Under the pieces are notes generated by a model. The model had not been told where the DNA came from. It was given only the letters and a program-made list of their open reading frames with translations, and searched no databases. A stretch of DNA of 64,000 bases from Alkalilimnicola sp. S0819 (GTDB lineage Bacteria; Pseudomonadota; Gammaproteobacteria; Nitrococcales; WHIW01). This document shows, in pieces, positions 29,093 to 41,879 of this stretch. Made by a program: the position numbers and the translations under genes. The stretch lies in the NCBI RefSeq assembly GCF_009295635.1, contig NZ_WHIW01000014.1:1-64000 (forward strand). The letters run 5' to 3'. Positions within the stretch are counted from its first letter, which is position 1; each line of letters starts with the position of its first letter.

Positions 29093-30370
29093 TCAGCCCT
29101 TGGCGGCGGCCAGGGCCTGCTCCACGTCCGCCAGGATATCGTCCACGTGCTCGATGCCCAGGGACAGACGGGTCATGTCGGGGCTGACACCGGCGGAGGC
29201 CAGCTCCTCCTCGTTGAGCTGACGGTGCGTGGTGCTCGCCGGGTGGCAGGCCAGGGACTTGGCATCACCGATGTTCACCAGGCGAGTCAGCAGCTGCAGC
29301 GCGTCGATGAACTTCGCACCCGCTTCCACGCCGCCCTCGATGCCGAAGGTGACGATGCCCGAGGCGCGGCCATTCATGTACTTCTGAGCCAGCGCATGTT
29401 CCGGGCTGCTCTTCAGACCCGCGTAGCGCACCCACTTCACCTGCGGGTGGCTTTCCAGATACTCGGCCACTTTCTGCGCATTCTCGCAGATCCGGTCCAT
29501 GCGCAGCGGCAGCGTCTCGATGCCCTGCAGGATCTGGAAGGCGCTGAGGGGTGACAGCGCCGCCCCCATATTCCGCAGCGGCACGACCCGACAACGGGCG
29601 ATATAGGCCGCCGCGCCCAGCGCCTCGGTGTACACCACGCCATGGTAGGACGGGTCCGGCTCCACCATCATCGGGAAGCGATCACCGTGCTCGGCCCAGG
29701 GGAACTTGCCGGAATCGACGATGACACCGCCCACCGTGGTGCCGTGGCCGCCCAGGTACTTGGTCAGGCTGTGCACCACAATGTCGGCGCCGTGCTCGAT
29801 GGGCCGCCACAGGTAAGGGCTGGGCACAGTGTTATCCACGATCAGCGGCAGGCCGTGGGCGTGGGCGATCTGTGCCAGGCGCTCCACATCGATGATATTG
29901 CCCAGCGGGTTGCCCACGCTCTCGCAGAAGATCGCGCGGGTCTTGCCGTCGATCAGGCTCTCGATGCGCTGGTAGTCATCGGCGGCGGCGAAGCGCACAT
30001 CGATGCCCAGGGTGGGCATGGTGTGGGCAAACAGGTTGTAGGTGCCGCCGTAGAGCTGGCTGGTGCTGACGATGTTGTCGCCGGTACGGCTGATGCACTG
30101 GATGGCGTAGGTGATGGCCGCCATGCCGGAAGCCAAGGCCAGACCGCCGATGCCGCCTTCCATCTCCGCCACCCGCTGTTCCAGCACCGCATTGGTGGGA
30201 TTCGTGATGCGGGTATAGATATTGCCTTCCACCTTCAGGTCGAACAGGTCCGCCCCGTGCTGGGTGCTGTCGAAGGCGTAGGACGTGGTCTGGTAGATGG
30301 GCACCGCCACCGCCTTGGTGGTGGGGTCGGGCTTGTAGCCGCCGTGAACTGCGATGGTTTCGATCTTCAA
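29093..30370 (-). CDS. metY: O-acetylhomoserine (thiol)-lyase / sulfhydrylase
   Basis: 425 aa from a TTG start at 30370, preceded by AGAGGGAA; the open frame upstream is not coding. PLP enzyme making homocysteine from O-acetylhomoserine and sulfide. Starts LKIETIAVHGGYKPDPTTKAV. PLP lysine motif is VVHSLTKYLGGHGTTVGG; also SYAFDSTQHGADLFDLKVEGNIYTRITNPT and the C-terminal ASTTHRQLNEEEL, all typical of MetY rather than cystathionine enzymes. It supplies homocysteine for MetH at 32833. No SAM riboswitch was recognised upstream. Confidence 0.93.
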   Translation of the reverse strand: MKIETIAVHGGYKPDPTTKAVAVPIYQTTSYAFDSTQHGADLFDLKVEGNIYTRITNPTNAVLEQRVAEMEGGIGGLALASGMAAITYAIQCISRTGDNIVSTSQLYGGTYNLFAHTMPTLGIDVRFAAADDYQRIESLIDGKTRAIFCESVGNPLGNIIDVERLAQIAHAHGLPLIVDNTVPSPYLWRPIEHGADIVVHSLTKYLGGHGTTVGGVIVDSGKFPWAEHGDRFPMMVEPDPSYHGVVYTEALGAAAYIARCRVVPLRNMGAALSPLSAFQILQGIETLPLRMDRICENAQKVAEYLESHPQVKWVRYAGLKSSPEHALAQKYMNGRASGIVTFGIEGGVEAGAKFIDALQLLTRLVNIGDAKSLACHPASTTHRQLNEEELASAGVSPDMTRLSLGIEHVDDILADVEQALAAAKG

Positions 30371-30496
30371 GGCCTGTTCCCTCTTGTCATTGCCTGGGTC
30401 CCGCTTTATGGGGTTCGCGCGACCACAGCCTACCGCCGACCAGGCCGCCGACAAAGAGCCAAACGGTAATTTGGATATAGCTGGCGGGTCGTAGAT

Positions 30497-30546
30497 ATAA
30501 AAAGGACCGGCGCGGCAATCAGGGGGAAGGGTGGCGCCGGCCGGTC
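30497..30546 (-). terminator. Probable terminator downstream of the small lipoprotein gene
   Basis: On the minus strand GACCGG(CC)GGCGC and GCGCCGGTC form a bulged stem followed by CTTTTTAT. It is about 90 bp past the stop at 30636 and ahead of metY on the same strand, so it would separate the two transcripts. Confidence 0.5.
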
Positions 30547-30635
30547 GTAGGGAACTGGCGCGGTGGCACGACGGCAAGGCCCCATTCAGAGTGCCTCAAG
30601 CCGGCAGACCAGACCGCAGGCCATTTATGCCACGG

Positions 30636-30770
30636 TTATTCCACGACTTCGCCAGCCTCCTCGGCGGTCTCGTCCAGGTTCTCACCGGCCTGCTCCATGG
30701 GGCCTTCGTTGTCACAGCCGAGCAGAAGCAGCGGCAGACTGAAAAGGATCAGCGCGATGAATTTGCGCAC
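30636..30770 (-). CDS. Small entericidin-like lipoprotein
   Basis: 44 aa from a GTG start with an excellent AAGGAGG site 6 bp upstream. Residues 1-20 are a signal peptide ending in the lipobox LLLLGC. The mature part (CDNEGPMEQAGENLDETAEE and a few more residues) is short, acidic and helical, like entericidin-type lipoproteins. Likely an envelope lipoprotein of unknown role. It is divergent from the amidoligase gene, sharing a 120-bp promoter region. Confidence 0.75.
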   Translation of the reverse strand: MRKFIALILFSLPLLLLGCDNEGPMEQAGENLDETAEEAGEVVE

Positions 30771-30893
30771 GGAACACCTCCTTGTGCCTTTATTGAAGAT
30801 TGATGACCTTGGAAGCAAGGTTGCTCTTGGCTCCTAGAGCAGATTGGGACCACACTGTAGGAAAGCAAGCAACCCCTGACCCAAGGAGCACGC

Positions 30894-31901
30894 ATGCCTT
30901 TCCAGCTGCCTCGCCGCCTGCGGAACCAGGATGGCGAAACCCGCCGTCTGGGCATCGAACTGGAATTCGCGGGGGTGGACCTGAACAGTGCCTGCGAAGC
31001 GGTGATCGATTGCTACGGCGGCACCGAGGAACGCGAGAACCGCTTCCTGCGCAAGATCCGCGGTGCCCGCTGGGGGGATTTCACGGTGGAGATCGACGCC
31101 GCGCTGCTCAAGGACCGGGGCTACGAGCGATTTCTGCAGCGCCTGGGGGTGAACCTGAACGAAGACAACCGGCGCAACCGCCTGGAGGACAGCCTGGAAC
31201 GGCTGGCCGCCACCGTGGTGCCCTACGAGATCGCCTCGCCACCCATCCCCTTGGACGAGGTCGAGGCCATCGAACAACTGCGCGAGCGACTGCGCGAACG
31301 CCACGCCCTGGGCACCAGCGCCTCGCCCCTGTACGCCTTCGGCCTGCACCTCAACCCGGAACTGCCGGACCTGGCAACCGAGACCATCCTCGGCTATCTG
31401 CGGGCCTTCTTCCTGCTGCTGGACTGGATCCACGAGCGCGGCGACACCGATGTCTCGCGACGCTATTTCACCCCCTACATCAAACCCTTCCCCGACGATT
31501 ACCAGCGCATGGTGGTGGACCCGGACTACCGACCCAACCAGCGTCGGCTGATCAACGACTACCTGGAATCCAACCCCACCCGCAACCGGCCCCTGGATCT
31601 GCTGCCCCTGTTCCGGCTGCTGGACGAGGAACGCCTGGTGGGGGCCATCGACAATATGGCCCAGGTGAAGGCCCGGCCCACCTTCCATTACCGCCTGCCC
31701 AATTGCCGCATCGACGATGCCAATTGGAGCATCGGCTTCGAGTGGAACGGTTGGGCGGCGGTGGAGGCGCTGGCCGATGCCCCGGAACTTCTGCAGGCCA
31801 TGAGCCGCGCGTATCTGGAGCGCCGCCGGGAACCCTTCGCGGGGCACGACGAGAACTGGGCCGCAGAGACTCCTGCATGGCTGGAAAAGCTCGACCACTG
31901 A
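30894..31901 (+). CDS. Putative amidoligase (glutamine-synthetase-like COOH-NH2 ligase)
   Basis: 335 aa. The opening RRLGIELEFAGVD (Glu22, Glu24) and ARWGDFTVEIDAA (Trp60, Asp62, Glu66, Asp68) are the metal/ATP-binding strands of the Amidoligase_2 (PF12224) family; YAFGLHLNPEL (about 148-158) is the conserved histidine strand. Members are predicted to join an amine to a carboxylate using ATP, often on peptides or small metabolites. The next gene, a class I amidotransferase, overlaps it by 25 bp, as in the amidoligase-GATase pairs described by comparative genomics. No product is known here. Confidence 0.82.
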   Translation: MPFQLPRRLRNQDGETRRLGIELEFAGVDLNSACEAVIDCYGGTEERENRFLRKIRGARWGDFTVEIDAALLKDRGYERFLQRLGVNLNEDNRRNRLEDSLERLAATVVPYEIASPPIPLDEVEAIEQLRERLRERHALGTSASPLYAFGLHLNPELPDLATETILGYLRAFFLLLDWIHERGDTDVSRRYFTPYIKPFPDDYQRMVVDPDYRPNQRRLINDYLESNPTRNRPLDLLPLFRLLDEERLVGAIDNMAQVKARPTFHYRLPNCRIDDANWSIGFEWNGWAAVEALADAPELLQAMSRAYLERRREPFAGHDENWAAETPAWLEKLDH

Positions 31902-32659
31902 TCGGAGTCACGGGTCCGGATCGCGGCGGCGCGGTGGCCTGGTGGTTCACCCGCCGCGCCCTGCGCCGCGCCGGCGCCCGCGCCTGCCGTATCACCCCGT
32001 CGCGCCCCCCGCGCGACCTGGCGCGGCTGGATGGCCTGATCGTGGGCGGCGGCGCCGATGTGGCGCCGGAGCTCTATGGCGCCGAAGCCGCGGAATTGGG
32101 AGAGTTCCGCCGCCGTGAGCCTTCCCGCTGGCGCTATCTCCTCGGGCTGCTGCTGTTCCCGCTGATCTTCCTGCTGCGCAAGCTCTTCTCTCTGCCCCGC
32201 CACCAGGGCCGGGACGCGGCCCGAGACGAGCTGGAGAGCTCATTGATCGACCAGGCCCTGCACCGCGGTCTGCCCATACTCGGTATCTGTCGTGGCCTGC
32301 AGCTGCTGAACGTGCGCAGTGGCGGCACTTTGCATCAGGATCTATCGGACTTCTACGAGGAAATCCCCCAGGCTCACACCGTCTGGCCCGCCAAGCCCAT
32401 CGTGGTGGAGCCGGGCAGCCACCTGGCGGCGATCCTCGGCACCAGCGACTGTCTGGTGAACTCCCTGCACCGCCAGGGCATAGATCGACTGGGGAAGGAC
32501 ATGCGTGTGGTGGCATGGGAGCACAGCGGCGTCATCCAGGCCATCGAGCACAGTCACCACCCTTTTGTGCTGGGCGTGCAGTGGCATCCGGAATATTTGC
32601 CCCAACAAGAGAGTCAGCAGCGGCTGTTCGCCGCGCTGGTGCGCGCAGCGAATACTTAA
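31877..32659 (+). CDS. Class I glutamine amidotransferase / gamma-glutamyl hydrolase (peptidase C26) with inserted hydrophobic segment
   Basis: 260 aa from the ATG at 31877. Catalytic triad: Cys138 in GICRGLQLLN, His237 and Glu239 in GVQWHPEY. The closest general architecture is PuuD-type gamma-glutamyl hydrolase. Unusually, between the GGGADVAPELYG block and the RDELESSLIDQAL helix there are about 30 extra residues including a 20-residue leucine/phenylalanine-rich stretch (86-105), long enough to span or insert in a membrane. It overlaps the amidoligase gene by 25 bp, so the two are translationally coupled. It may supply ammonia to, or hydrolyse products of, the amidoligase. Confidence 0.85.
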   Translation: MAGKARPLIGVTGPDRGGAVAWWFTRRALRRAGARACRITPSRPPRDLARLDGLIVGGGADVAPELYGAEAAELGEFRRREPSRWRYLLGLLLFPLIFLLRKLFSLPRHQGRDAARDELESSLIDQALHRGLPILGICRGLQLLNVRSGGTLHQDLSDFYEEIPQAHTVWPAKPIVVEPGSHLAAILGTSDCLVNSLHRQGIDRLGKDMRVVAWEHSGVIQAIEHSHHPFVLGVQWHPEYLPQQESQQRLFAALVRAANT

Positions 32660-32832
32660 AGAAGGCACCGCTCCCCCCCTCGGCCTGGGCGGCGAACTCG
32701 CCAGACGGCCAGAGGCCCCGGGGGAATCTATCAGCGCCCCTTGAAAATATAGAACCAGCGCCAATTTAGCCGAGCCTGCCGCACTGCCGTATACTTAGCT
32801 GTTCACTCACGCCCGGAGACCTCGACACCGCC

Positions 32833-36522
<3,690 letters not shown>

Positions 36523-36572
36523 GCGGCGAATGAGCGACGGCAGGCCGGGCCAATCCGCCCGGCCGATGGCGC

Positions 36573-37070
36573 CTAATCTCCAAACCGTCCGCTCGCCATC
36601 ACCACCGGCGCACAGCCCCAATCCGCCGACATCTCCCCCCGGGCGATGTACCGGTGCATGGACGAATACCGCCAGTCCACCGCCCGCGCGACCAGACCAT
36701 GCTTCACCGGGTTGTAATGGATGTAGTCCACATGCCGCGCCAGGTCATGCGCGTTGCGGATGCAATGCTCCCAACACCGCCGCTGCCAGGGGCTGCCCGG
36801 CAGCTTCAGGCGCCGACTGAAACCCGCCTTGATCGCCCGCCAGCGCTCGGGATAGTCCGCATCGCCCACCGGCAACCGCCAGACCATGTGCAGATGTTCC
36901 GGCATTACCACGGCCGCCAGGATATGGAAGGGCCGCGCCTGCCGCACTTGGGAGATCAACTCCCGCAGCAAGGCCACCTCCCGTATCAGCAGGTCCGAGC
37001 GCCGATCCTGCAGTGTGAGCGTGAAGAAGTAGGTGCCGCCGGGTACCCGTGTGTGACGATAATTGACCAT
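36573..37070 (-). CDS. REP-associated tyrosine transposase (RAYT, Y1 HUH family)
   Basis: 165 aa. HUH motif MPEHLHMVW (His59, His61) and the catalytic tyrosine block HVDYIHYNPVKHG (Tyr116), both intact; the N-terminus GTYFFTLTLQDRRSDLL is characteristic of TnpA_REP. Length is normal for RAYTs. These single-copy domesticated transposases nick REP palindromes that begin with GTAG. Several such REPs occur in this window (25934-26000 and others). It lies between metH and ilvD, its start facing the ilvD promoter region. Confidence 0.92.
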   Translation of the reverse strand: MVNYRHTRVPGGTYFFTLTLQDRRSDLLIREVALLRELISQVRQARPFHILAAVVMPEHLHMVWRLPVGDADYPERWRAIKAGFSRRLKLPGSPWQRRCWEHCIRNAHDLARHVDYIHYNPVKHGLVARAVDWRYSSMHRYIARGEMSADWGCAPVVMASGRFGD

Positions 37071-37083
37071 TCACGCTCCCTTG

Positions 37084-37140
37084 GTGGATTCGCTTGTTCT
37101 TCGACCACTGGTTATCCAACCAGTTCTGGTCCGAATCCAC
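37084..37140. repeat. Nested inverted repeat between the RAYT gene and ilvD
   Basis: GTGGATTCG (37084-37092) pairs with CGAATCCAC (37132-37140). Inside, GACC-ACTGGTT pairs with AACCAGT-tct-GGTC around an ATCC loop (37103-37131). The 57-nt structure begins 14 bp from the RAYT start codon. It may be a RAYT-specific recognition structure or part of an ilvD leader. Confidence 0.5.
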
Positions 37141-37249
37141 GCAATTCAAGGGCGTGCCGAGCGGGGCATTGCCCGCGGCACTGCGCGGCCTGTTAAACTT
37201 CGTCCTTGTGTCAAAACAAACCTGAAGCGTTCGCAGAGGATCCGACCCC

Positions 37250-39100
37250 ATGCCCGCCTACCGCTCACGCACCTCCACCTTCGGCCGTAACATGGCCGGC
37301 GCCCGCGCCCTGTGGCGCGCCACCGGCATGAAGGACGAGGATTTCAGCAAGCCCATCATCGCGGTGGCCAACTCCTTCACCCAGTTCGTGCCCGGACACG
37401 TACACCTGAAGGATCTGGGCCAGCTGGTAATCGAGGAGATCGAGAAAGCCGGCGGCGTGGGCAAGGAGTTCGATACCATCGCGGTGGACGACGGCATCGC
37501 CATGGGCCACGACGGCATGCTCTACTCCCTGCCCTCCCGGGAGCTGATCGCCGACTCCGTGGAGTACATGGTCAACGCCCACTGCGCCGATGCGCTGGTG
37601 TGCATCTCCAACTGCGACAAGATCACCCCGGGCATGCTGCTGGCCGCGCTGCGGCTGAACATCCCCGTGGTGTTCGTCTCCGGCGGCCCCATGGAAGCCG
37701 GCAAGACGAAGCTCGCCGGCAAGGACGTGTTCCTGGACCTGGTGGATGCCATGGTGGCCGCCGCCGACCCCACGGTCTCCGATAAGGAGGTGGAACAGGT
37801 GGAACGCTCCGCCTGCCCCACCTGCGGCTCCTGCTCGGGCATGTTCACCGCCAACTCCATGAACTGCCTGACCGAGGCGCTGGGCCTGTCCCTGCCGGGC
37901 AACGGCTCGCTGCTGGCCACCCATGCCGATCGCGAACAGCTGTTCCGCCGCGCCGGGCGCACCATCGTCGAACTGGCCCAGCGCTACTACCGGGATGACG
38001 ACGAGCGCGCCCTGCCTCGCAACATCGCCAGCCGCGCCGCCTTCGAGAACGCCATGAGCCTGGACATCGCCATGGGCGGCTCCAGCAACACCGTGCTGCA
38101 TCTGCTCGCCGCCGCCCGGGAGGGCGAGGTGGATTTCGACATGAGCGACATCGACCGCCTCTCCCGCCGCGTGCCCACCCTGTGCAAGGTCGCCCCCGCC
38201 GTGGCCCATTACCACATGGAAGACGTACACCGGGCCGGTGGCATCATGGGCATCCTGGGTGAGCTGGACCGGGGCGGGCTGCTGGATACCAGCCTGCCCA
38301 CCGTGCACAGCGCCACCCTGAAAGAAGCGCTGGATCAGTGGGATGTGATGCGCACCGACGACGAGGCGGTGCACCGGTTCTATCAGGCCGGCCCCGCCGG
38401 CATTCCCACCCAGCAGGCCTTCAGCCAATCCACCCGCTACCCGAGCCTGGACAACGATCGGGCCGGCGGCTGCATTCGCACCGTGGAGAACGCCTACAGC
38501 CAGGACGGCGGGCTTGCCGTGCTCTACGGCAACCTGGCCGAGGACGGCTGCATCGTGAAGACCGCCGGGGTGGACGAGAGCATCCTCAAATTCGAGGGCC
38601 CGGCGGTGATCTTCGAGAGCCAGGACAGCGCCGTGGAGGGCATTCTGGGTGATCAGGTGCAGGCCGGCGATGTGGTCATCATCCGCTACGAGGGCCCCAA
38701 GGGCGGCCCCGGCATGCAGGAGATGCTCTATCCCACCAGTTACCTGAAATCAAAGGGCCTGGGCAAGGACTGCGCGCTGATCACCGACGGGCGCTTCTCC
38801 GGCGGCACCTCGGGGCTGTCCATCGGCCACGTCTCGCCGGAGGCCGCGGCCGGCGGCGATATCGCGCTGATCGAGCCGGGTGACACCATCCGCATCGACA
38901 TCCCCAACCGCCGCATCGAGATCGCGGTGGACGAGGCGGAACTGCAGCGGCGTCGGGAAGCGATGGAGGCGAAAGGGGCGGATGCCTGGAAGCCGAGCAT
39001 CCAGCGGACGCGAAAGGTGAGCACGGCGCTCAAGGTGTACGCCAAGTTCGCCACCAGTGCCGACAAGGGCGCGGTGCGCGACCTGGAGATGCTGGACTAA
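37250..39100 (+). CDS. ilvD: Dihydroxy-acid dehydratase
   Basis: 616 aa. Dehydrates 2,3-dihydroxy-isovalerate and 2,3-dihydroxy-3-methylvalerate in valine/isoleucine synthesis. Fe-S cysteines are in [12 protein letters not shown] and [19 protein letters not shown]. Further family blocks are [36 protein letters not shown] and the start [26 protein letters not shown]. Length is that of the long [4Fe-4S]-type enzyme. The ATG has AGAGGA 8 bp upstream. Confidence 0.97.
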   Translation: MPAYRSRTSTFGRNMAGARALWRATGMKDEDFSKPIIAVANSFTQFVPGHVHLKDLGQLVIEEIEKAGGVGKEFDTIAVDDGIAMGHDGMLYSLPSRELIADSVEYMVNAHCADALVCISNCDKITPGMLLAALRLNIPVVFVSGGPMEAGKTKLAGKDVFLDLVDAMVAAADPTVSDKEVEQVERSACPTCGSCSGMFTANSMNCLTEALGLSLPGNGSLLATHADREQLFRRAGRTIVELAQRYYRDDDERALPRNIASRAAFENAMSLDIAMGGSSNTVLHLLAAAREGEVDFDMSDIDRLSRRVPTLCKVAPAVAHYHMEDVHRAGGIMGILGELDRGGLLDTSLPTVHSATLKEALDQWDVMRTDDEAVHRFYQAGPAGIPTQQAFSQSTRYPSLDNDRAGGCIRTVENAYSQDGGLAVLYGNLAEDGCIVKTAGVDESILKFEGPAVIFESQDSAVEGILGDQVQAGDVVIIRYEGPKGGPGMQEMLYPTSYLKSKGLGKDCALITDGRFSGGTSGLSIGHVSPEAAAGGDIALIEPGDTIRIDIPNRRIEIAVDEAELQRRREAMEAKGADAWKPSIQRTRKVSTALKVYAKFATSADKGAVRDLEMLD

Positions 39101-39237
39101 CGGCCTGGGGCCGCGGGATCCACGATTCCGCTGCTCAGCACGGCGGCGACCGGGTGGGGCGACTCCGGCCCCACCCGGTCGCCCGGCCAGAGCCGAAGGC
39201 GGGAAGCCGCCGCCCCCCACCAACCTGGCCGTCGCGC

Positions 39238-39540
39238 TCAGGCCCGGCCGGCACCGAAATCATTGGGCGAGTGGAAATACTCGCTGTTGCGGGCGAAATC
39301 GTCCACCAGCTTGCGCAGGTCCGCCAGACGCAGCTCGCCGGTGCGTATGGACGCGCAATCCTCGCAAGCCGGATCGTCGCAGGGCTGGCGGGTGTAGAGC
39401 CAATACTGCACGGCCCCGGCCAGGATGCCGTCGGCGATGTCCCACAGATCCGCCTGCTCATCGGCATCGGCCATCTGGTTGCCCAGCTCCACGGTCTGCT
39501 GCGCCGCCGCGTCGTATACAGCCTGATGATCGTCGCTCAT
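39238..39540 (-). CDS. Conserved hypothetical protein, Cys-rich loop
   Basis: 100 aa from the ATG at 39540. Soluble, acidic, with a CDDPACEDC cluster (possible metal site) in the middle and no signal peptide. Family not recognised. It begins 38 bp after the tmcA stop on the same strand, so it is probably the second gene of a tmcA transcript. Confidence 0.55.
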   Translation of the reverse strand: MSDDHQAVYDAAAQQTVELGNQMADADEQADLWDIADGILAGAVQYWLYTRQPCDDPACEDCASIRTGELRLADLRKLVDDFARNSEYFHSPNDFGAGRA

Positions 39541-39578
39541 ATACCCAGTTCTCCGACCCGGTTCCAAGGCCGGGCATT

Positions 39579-41798
39579 CTAGTCACCCTGGCCGAAACAT
39601 GCCATGCGCAGCTCCTCGCGCAGCGCGTCCAGCACGCCCCGCCGTCCGGGCAGCCCCAGGGCCTGCGCCACGTCCTCCCAGGGGCGCCCCTGCAGCAGTT
39701 TCATCACCACCGCCTCGGCCTCTCCCCGTGAGCCTTGGCTCAAGGCCCGCAGCGCACAGCGGCGCAGGGAGCCCGGCACATCCTCATAGGCCCGGCGTTG
39801 CGCCAGAAAGGCCTGCAATTGCGCTCGGTCATGCGTATCGGCCGGCGGGCTCTCCAGCCCGTAGAGCAGCTCCCTGGCGATAGCCGGCTCCAGTTCGCGC
39901 AGCACGTCTCCAAGCTGCGTGGGCAGCTGCGCGGCCAGGTATCCGCGCGCCTGGGCCGCGAGCCGCTCACCCGCCGCGCTGAGTCCCCGCAGCACCATCA
40001 CCGAATGCGCGCCGCTGCTGGCCGCGCGCTTCACCCCCACCCGCACCGGATACAAGGCCTGACGCCGCCAGAAACGCAGCAGCGGCGCGGTGGCGCCGAA
40101 GCTGGAGGCGAGCATATCGAACCCCTGGGCCGCCAGCGCCCGGGGCAAGGCTGCGAGCAGGGCGCTGCCCAATCCCTGCCCCTGCAGGTCCGGATGCACC
40201 GCAATGCGGATGATGCGCGCGGTACGCAGTCGAGCGCCCTCGGCCAGATCCAGATGTGCCGCCAGGGACTGCGCCACCAGGTGCCCCTGGGGCCGGCGCC
40301 GGTTGGCCAGCACCTCGGGCACCAGATTCTCGGGCAGGTCACCTTCGGCGGCGACCAGCGCGGTGCCCAGCAGCACTTCCTCTTGGCGCAGCACGTAGAC
40401 GCTCAGATTCGGGCCGTCCAGCAGGTGGCGCAGATCGAAGGGCCGGGTACGGTAATGGGCCTGCACCAGCAGGCCGAACAAGCCGCTCAGCGAGGCTTCA
40501 TCAGCGAGCAGCGCATCCCGGTCCAGCCGCTCCACCCGCATCCGCTCGGAGTCCGGCGTCTTCGCGGGCGGGGGCTCCGCCGCCAGCAGCAATGCCTGCG
40601 AGGTGAAGGCTTCCAGCGGGTCACCGGGTGCCCAGCGCACCGGCGTCTCCAGACGCCGTTCTCGCCAATCCCGGGCCAGCCGTTGCAGCGCGGGCTTGAA
40701 GCGCAGTTCGAAACCACGCCCCGTGCCCTCGTAACCGTGCACCGTGCTGGCGAAGGCCAGCCGCGGATAATACTCCAGCAAGGCCAGCAGGGTCGGCTCG
40801 GGCAGGCTGGCAGCCTCGTCCACCAGCAGCAGGTCCGCCGGCGGGGTCTCGCGGACCATGGCATCTGCCGCGGCGTAGCGCAGCTCCCGCCCCTGCCACT
40901 GCAGCAGGCCACGACGACACTGGGCGCCCGGCAGGCCTTGCGCGGCATGCCGGAACACCGCATCCACCGCATTGATGCGTGGGCCGCTGACCAGGATGCG
41001 CTCCACCCCGGTTCGCAGCAACTCCGCCGCCGCAATGCCGAAGGCCGCGGACTTTCCCCGCCCCCGATCGGCCAACAGCACCAGTGGCCGCCGCGCGCGG
41101 CCACGGCACACCGCCAGCAGGGCTTCCACGGCCTGCCACTGGTCCGGCGTCCGGCAGGCGGCGGCCCAGGGCTCGACGCTCCCTGCAAGCACGGCTTCTG
41201 GCCGCAATGGGGCTGGTTCCAACACTGATCGGGATAAAGGCATTCGCGGCCAGGCACCGCGCCTGCGGGGGGGATCGCCGGGCGGCTTGGGGTGCGCCAC
41301 AGGCTTGTCCTGCTCTATCACCAGGACATGGGGGTCTTCCCGTATCACTCGTACCAGCCGCGCCACGAAACGCCCGGCCAGTTGCTCGGGCCGCCAGGGC
41401 AGCACCGCCAGGCGGGCACGATCGGGGTCGGGGTACTCCGGCCAGGCGGCCAGCGGCGGGCAGAGCAGGATCAACAAACCACCGGCGCTCAGCGCGCCAC
41501 TGAGCAGGCCGAAGGCATCCGGATCGAAGCCCGCCCAGGCATCGAAAACCAGCCCGCCGAGCTCGCGCCCCAGCTCCCCGTGCGCCTGCTCTCGAGACAG
41601 GCGCAGGGCCTCGGGCCCCTGGTCACTGAGCCAGGGGGCGTCCTCGATCCCGGCCGTTGCCAGGGCGCGCTCCGCGGCTGCCTGACCCCAGCCGCGCTCG
41701 CCCGCCAGCACCAGCAGTCGACGCTGCCCCGCGGCCAAGGCCTGCTCACGCAGACGCCGCACCGCGAGGCTAAACTGTTCCGAGGGTGCTGTGTTCAT
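39579..41798 (-). CDS. tmcA: tRNA(Met) cytidine acetyltransferase TmcA
   Basis: 739 aa from the ATG at 41798. Acetylates C34 of elongator tRNA-Met with acetyl-CoA and ATP. Domains: N-terminal DUF1726 region (about 1-160); RecA-like helicase domain with Walker A VLLADRGRGKSAAFGIAAAELL (about 245-266) and Walker B DLLLVDEAASLPEPTLLALL; GNAT domain with RIIRIAVHPDLQGQGLGSALL (about 540-560); C-terminal tRNA-binding part. Length is slightly above E. coli (671). The ribosome site is weak. It is convergent with ilvD. Confidence 0.93.
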   Translation of the reverse strand: MNTAPSEQFSLAVRRLREQALAAGQRRLLVLAGERGWGQAAAERALATAGIEDAPWLSDQGPEALRLSREQAHGELGRELGGLVFDAWAGFDPDAFGLLSGALSAGGLLILLCPPLAAWPEYPDPDRARLAVLPWRPEQLAGRFVARLVRVIREDPHVLVIEQDKPVAHPKPPGDPPRRRGAWPRMPLSRSVLEPAPLRPEAVLAGSVEPWAAACRTPDQWQAVEALLAVCRGRARRPLVLLADRGRGKSAAFGIAAAELLRTGVERILVSGPRINAVDAVFRHAAQGLPGAQCRRGLLQWQGRELRYAAADAMVRETPPADLLLVDEAASLPEPTLLALLEYYPRLAFASTVHGYEGTGRGFELRFKPALQRLARDWRERRLETPVRWAPGDPLEAFTSQALLLAAEPPPAKTPDSERMRVERLDRDALLADEASLSGLFGLLVQAHYRTRPFDLRHLLDGPNLSVYVLRQEEVLLGTALVAAEGDLPENLVPEVLANRRRPQGHLVAQSLAAHLDLAEGARLRTARIIRIAVHPDLQGQGLGSALLAALPRALAAQGFDMLASSFGATAPLLRFWRRQALYPVRVGVKRAASSGAHSVMVLRGLSAAGERLAAQARGYLAAQLPTQLGDVLRELEPAIARELLYGLESPPADTHDRAQLQAFLAQRRAYEDVPGSLRRCALRALSQGSRGEAEAVVMKLLQGRPWEDVAQALGLPGRRGVLDALREELRMACFGQGD

Positions 41799-41833
41799 CT
41801 TGCCGGCCAGTATAGTGCCCCGCCCACAAAGCA

Positions 41834-41857
41834 AAACGGCGCCCGCGGGCGCCGTTT
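41834..41857. terminator. Palindromic terminator downstream of gap
   Basis: Perfect 24-bp palindrome AAACGGCGCCCGCGGGCGCC plus GTTT, continuing TTTTGCTTTG on the minus strand. It lies between the gap stop (41880) and the tmcA start (41798), so it separates these two minus-strand genes. Confidence 0.75.
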
Positions 41858-41879
41858 CTCAAACCGATGGCCCGAGGGC

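Noticed and set aside
32660-32832. Cobalamin or S-adenosylhomocysteine riboswitch upstream of metH
   Set aside because: No B12-box or SAH consensus was recognised. A covariance-model search would be needed to be certain.
36543-36564. GGCCGGGC/GCCCGGCC hairpin between metH and the RAYT gene as a terminator
   Set aside because: No T-run on either strand and only 20 bp from both stops. It may slow polymerase, but the evidence is too weak to list.
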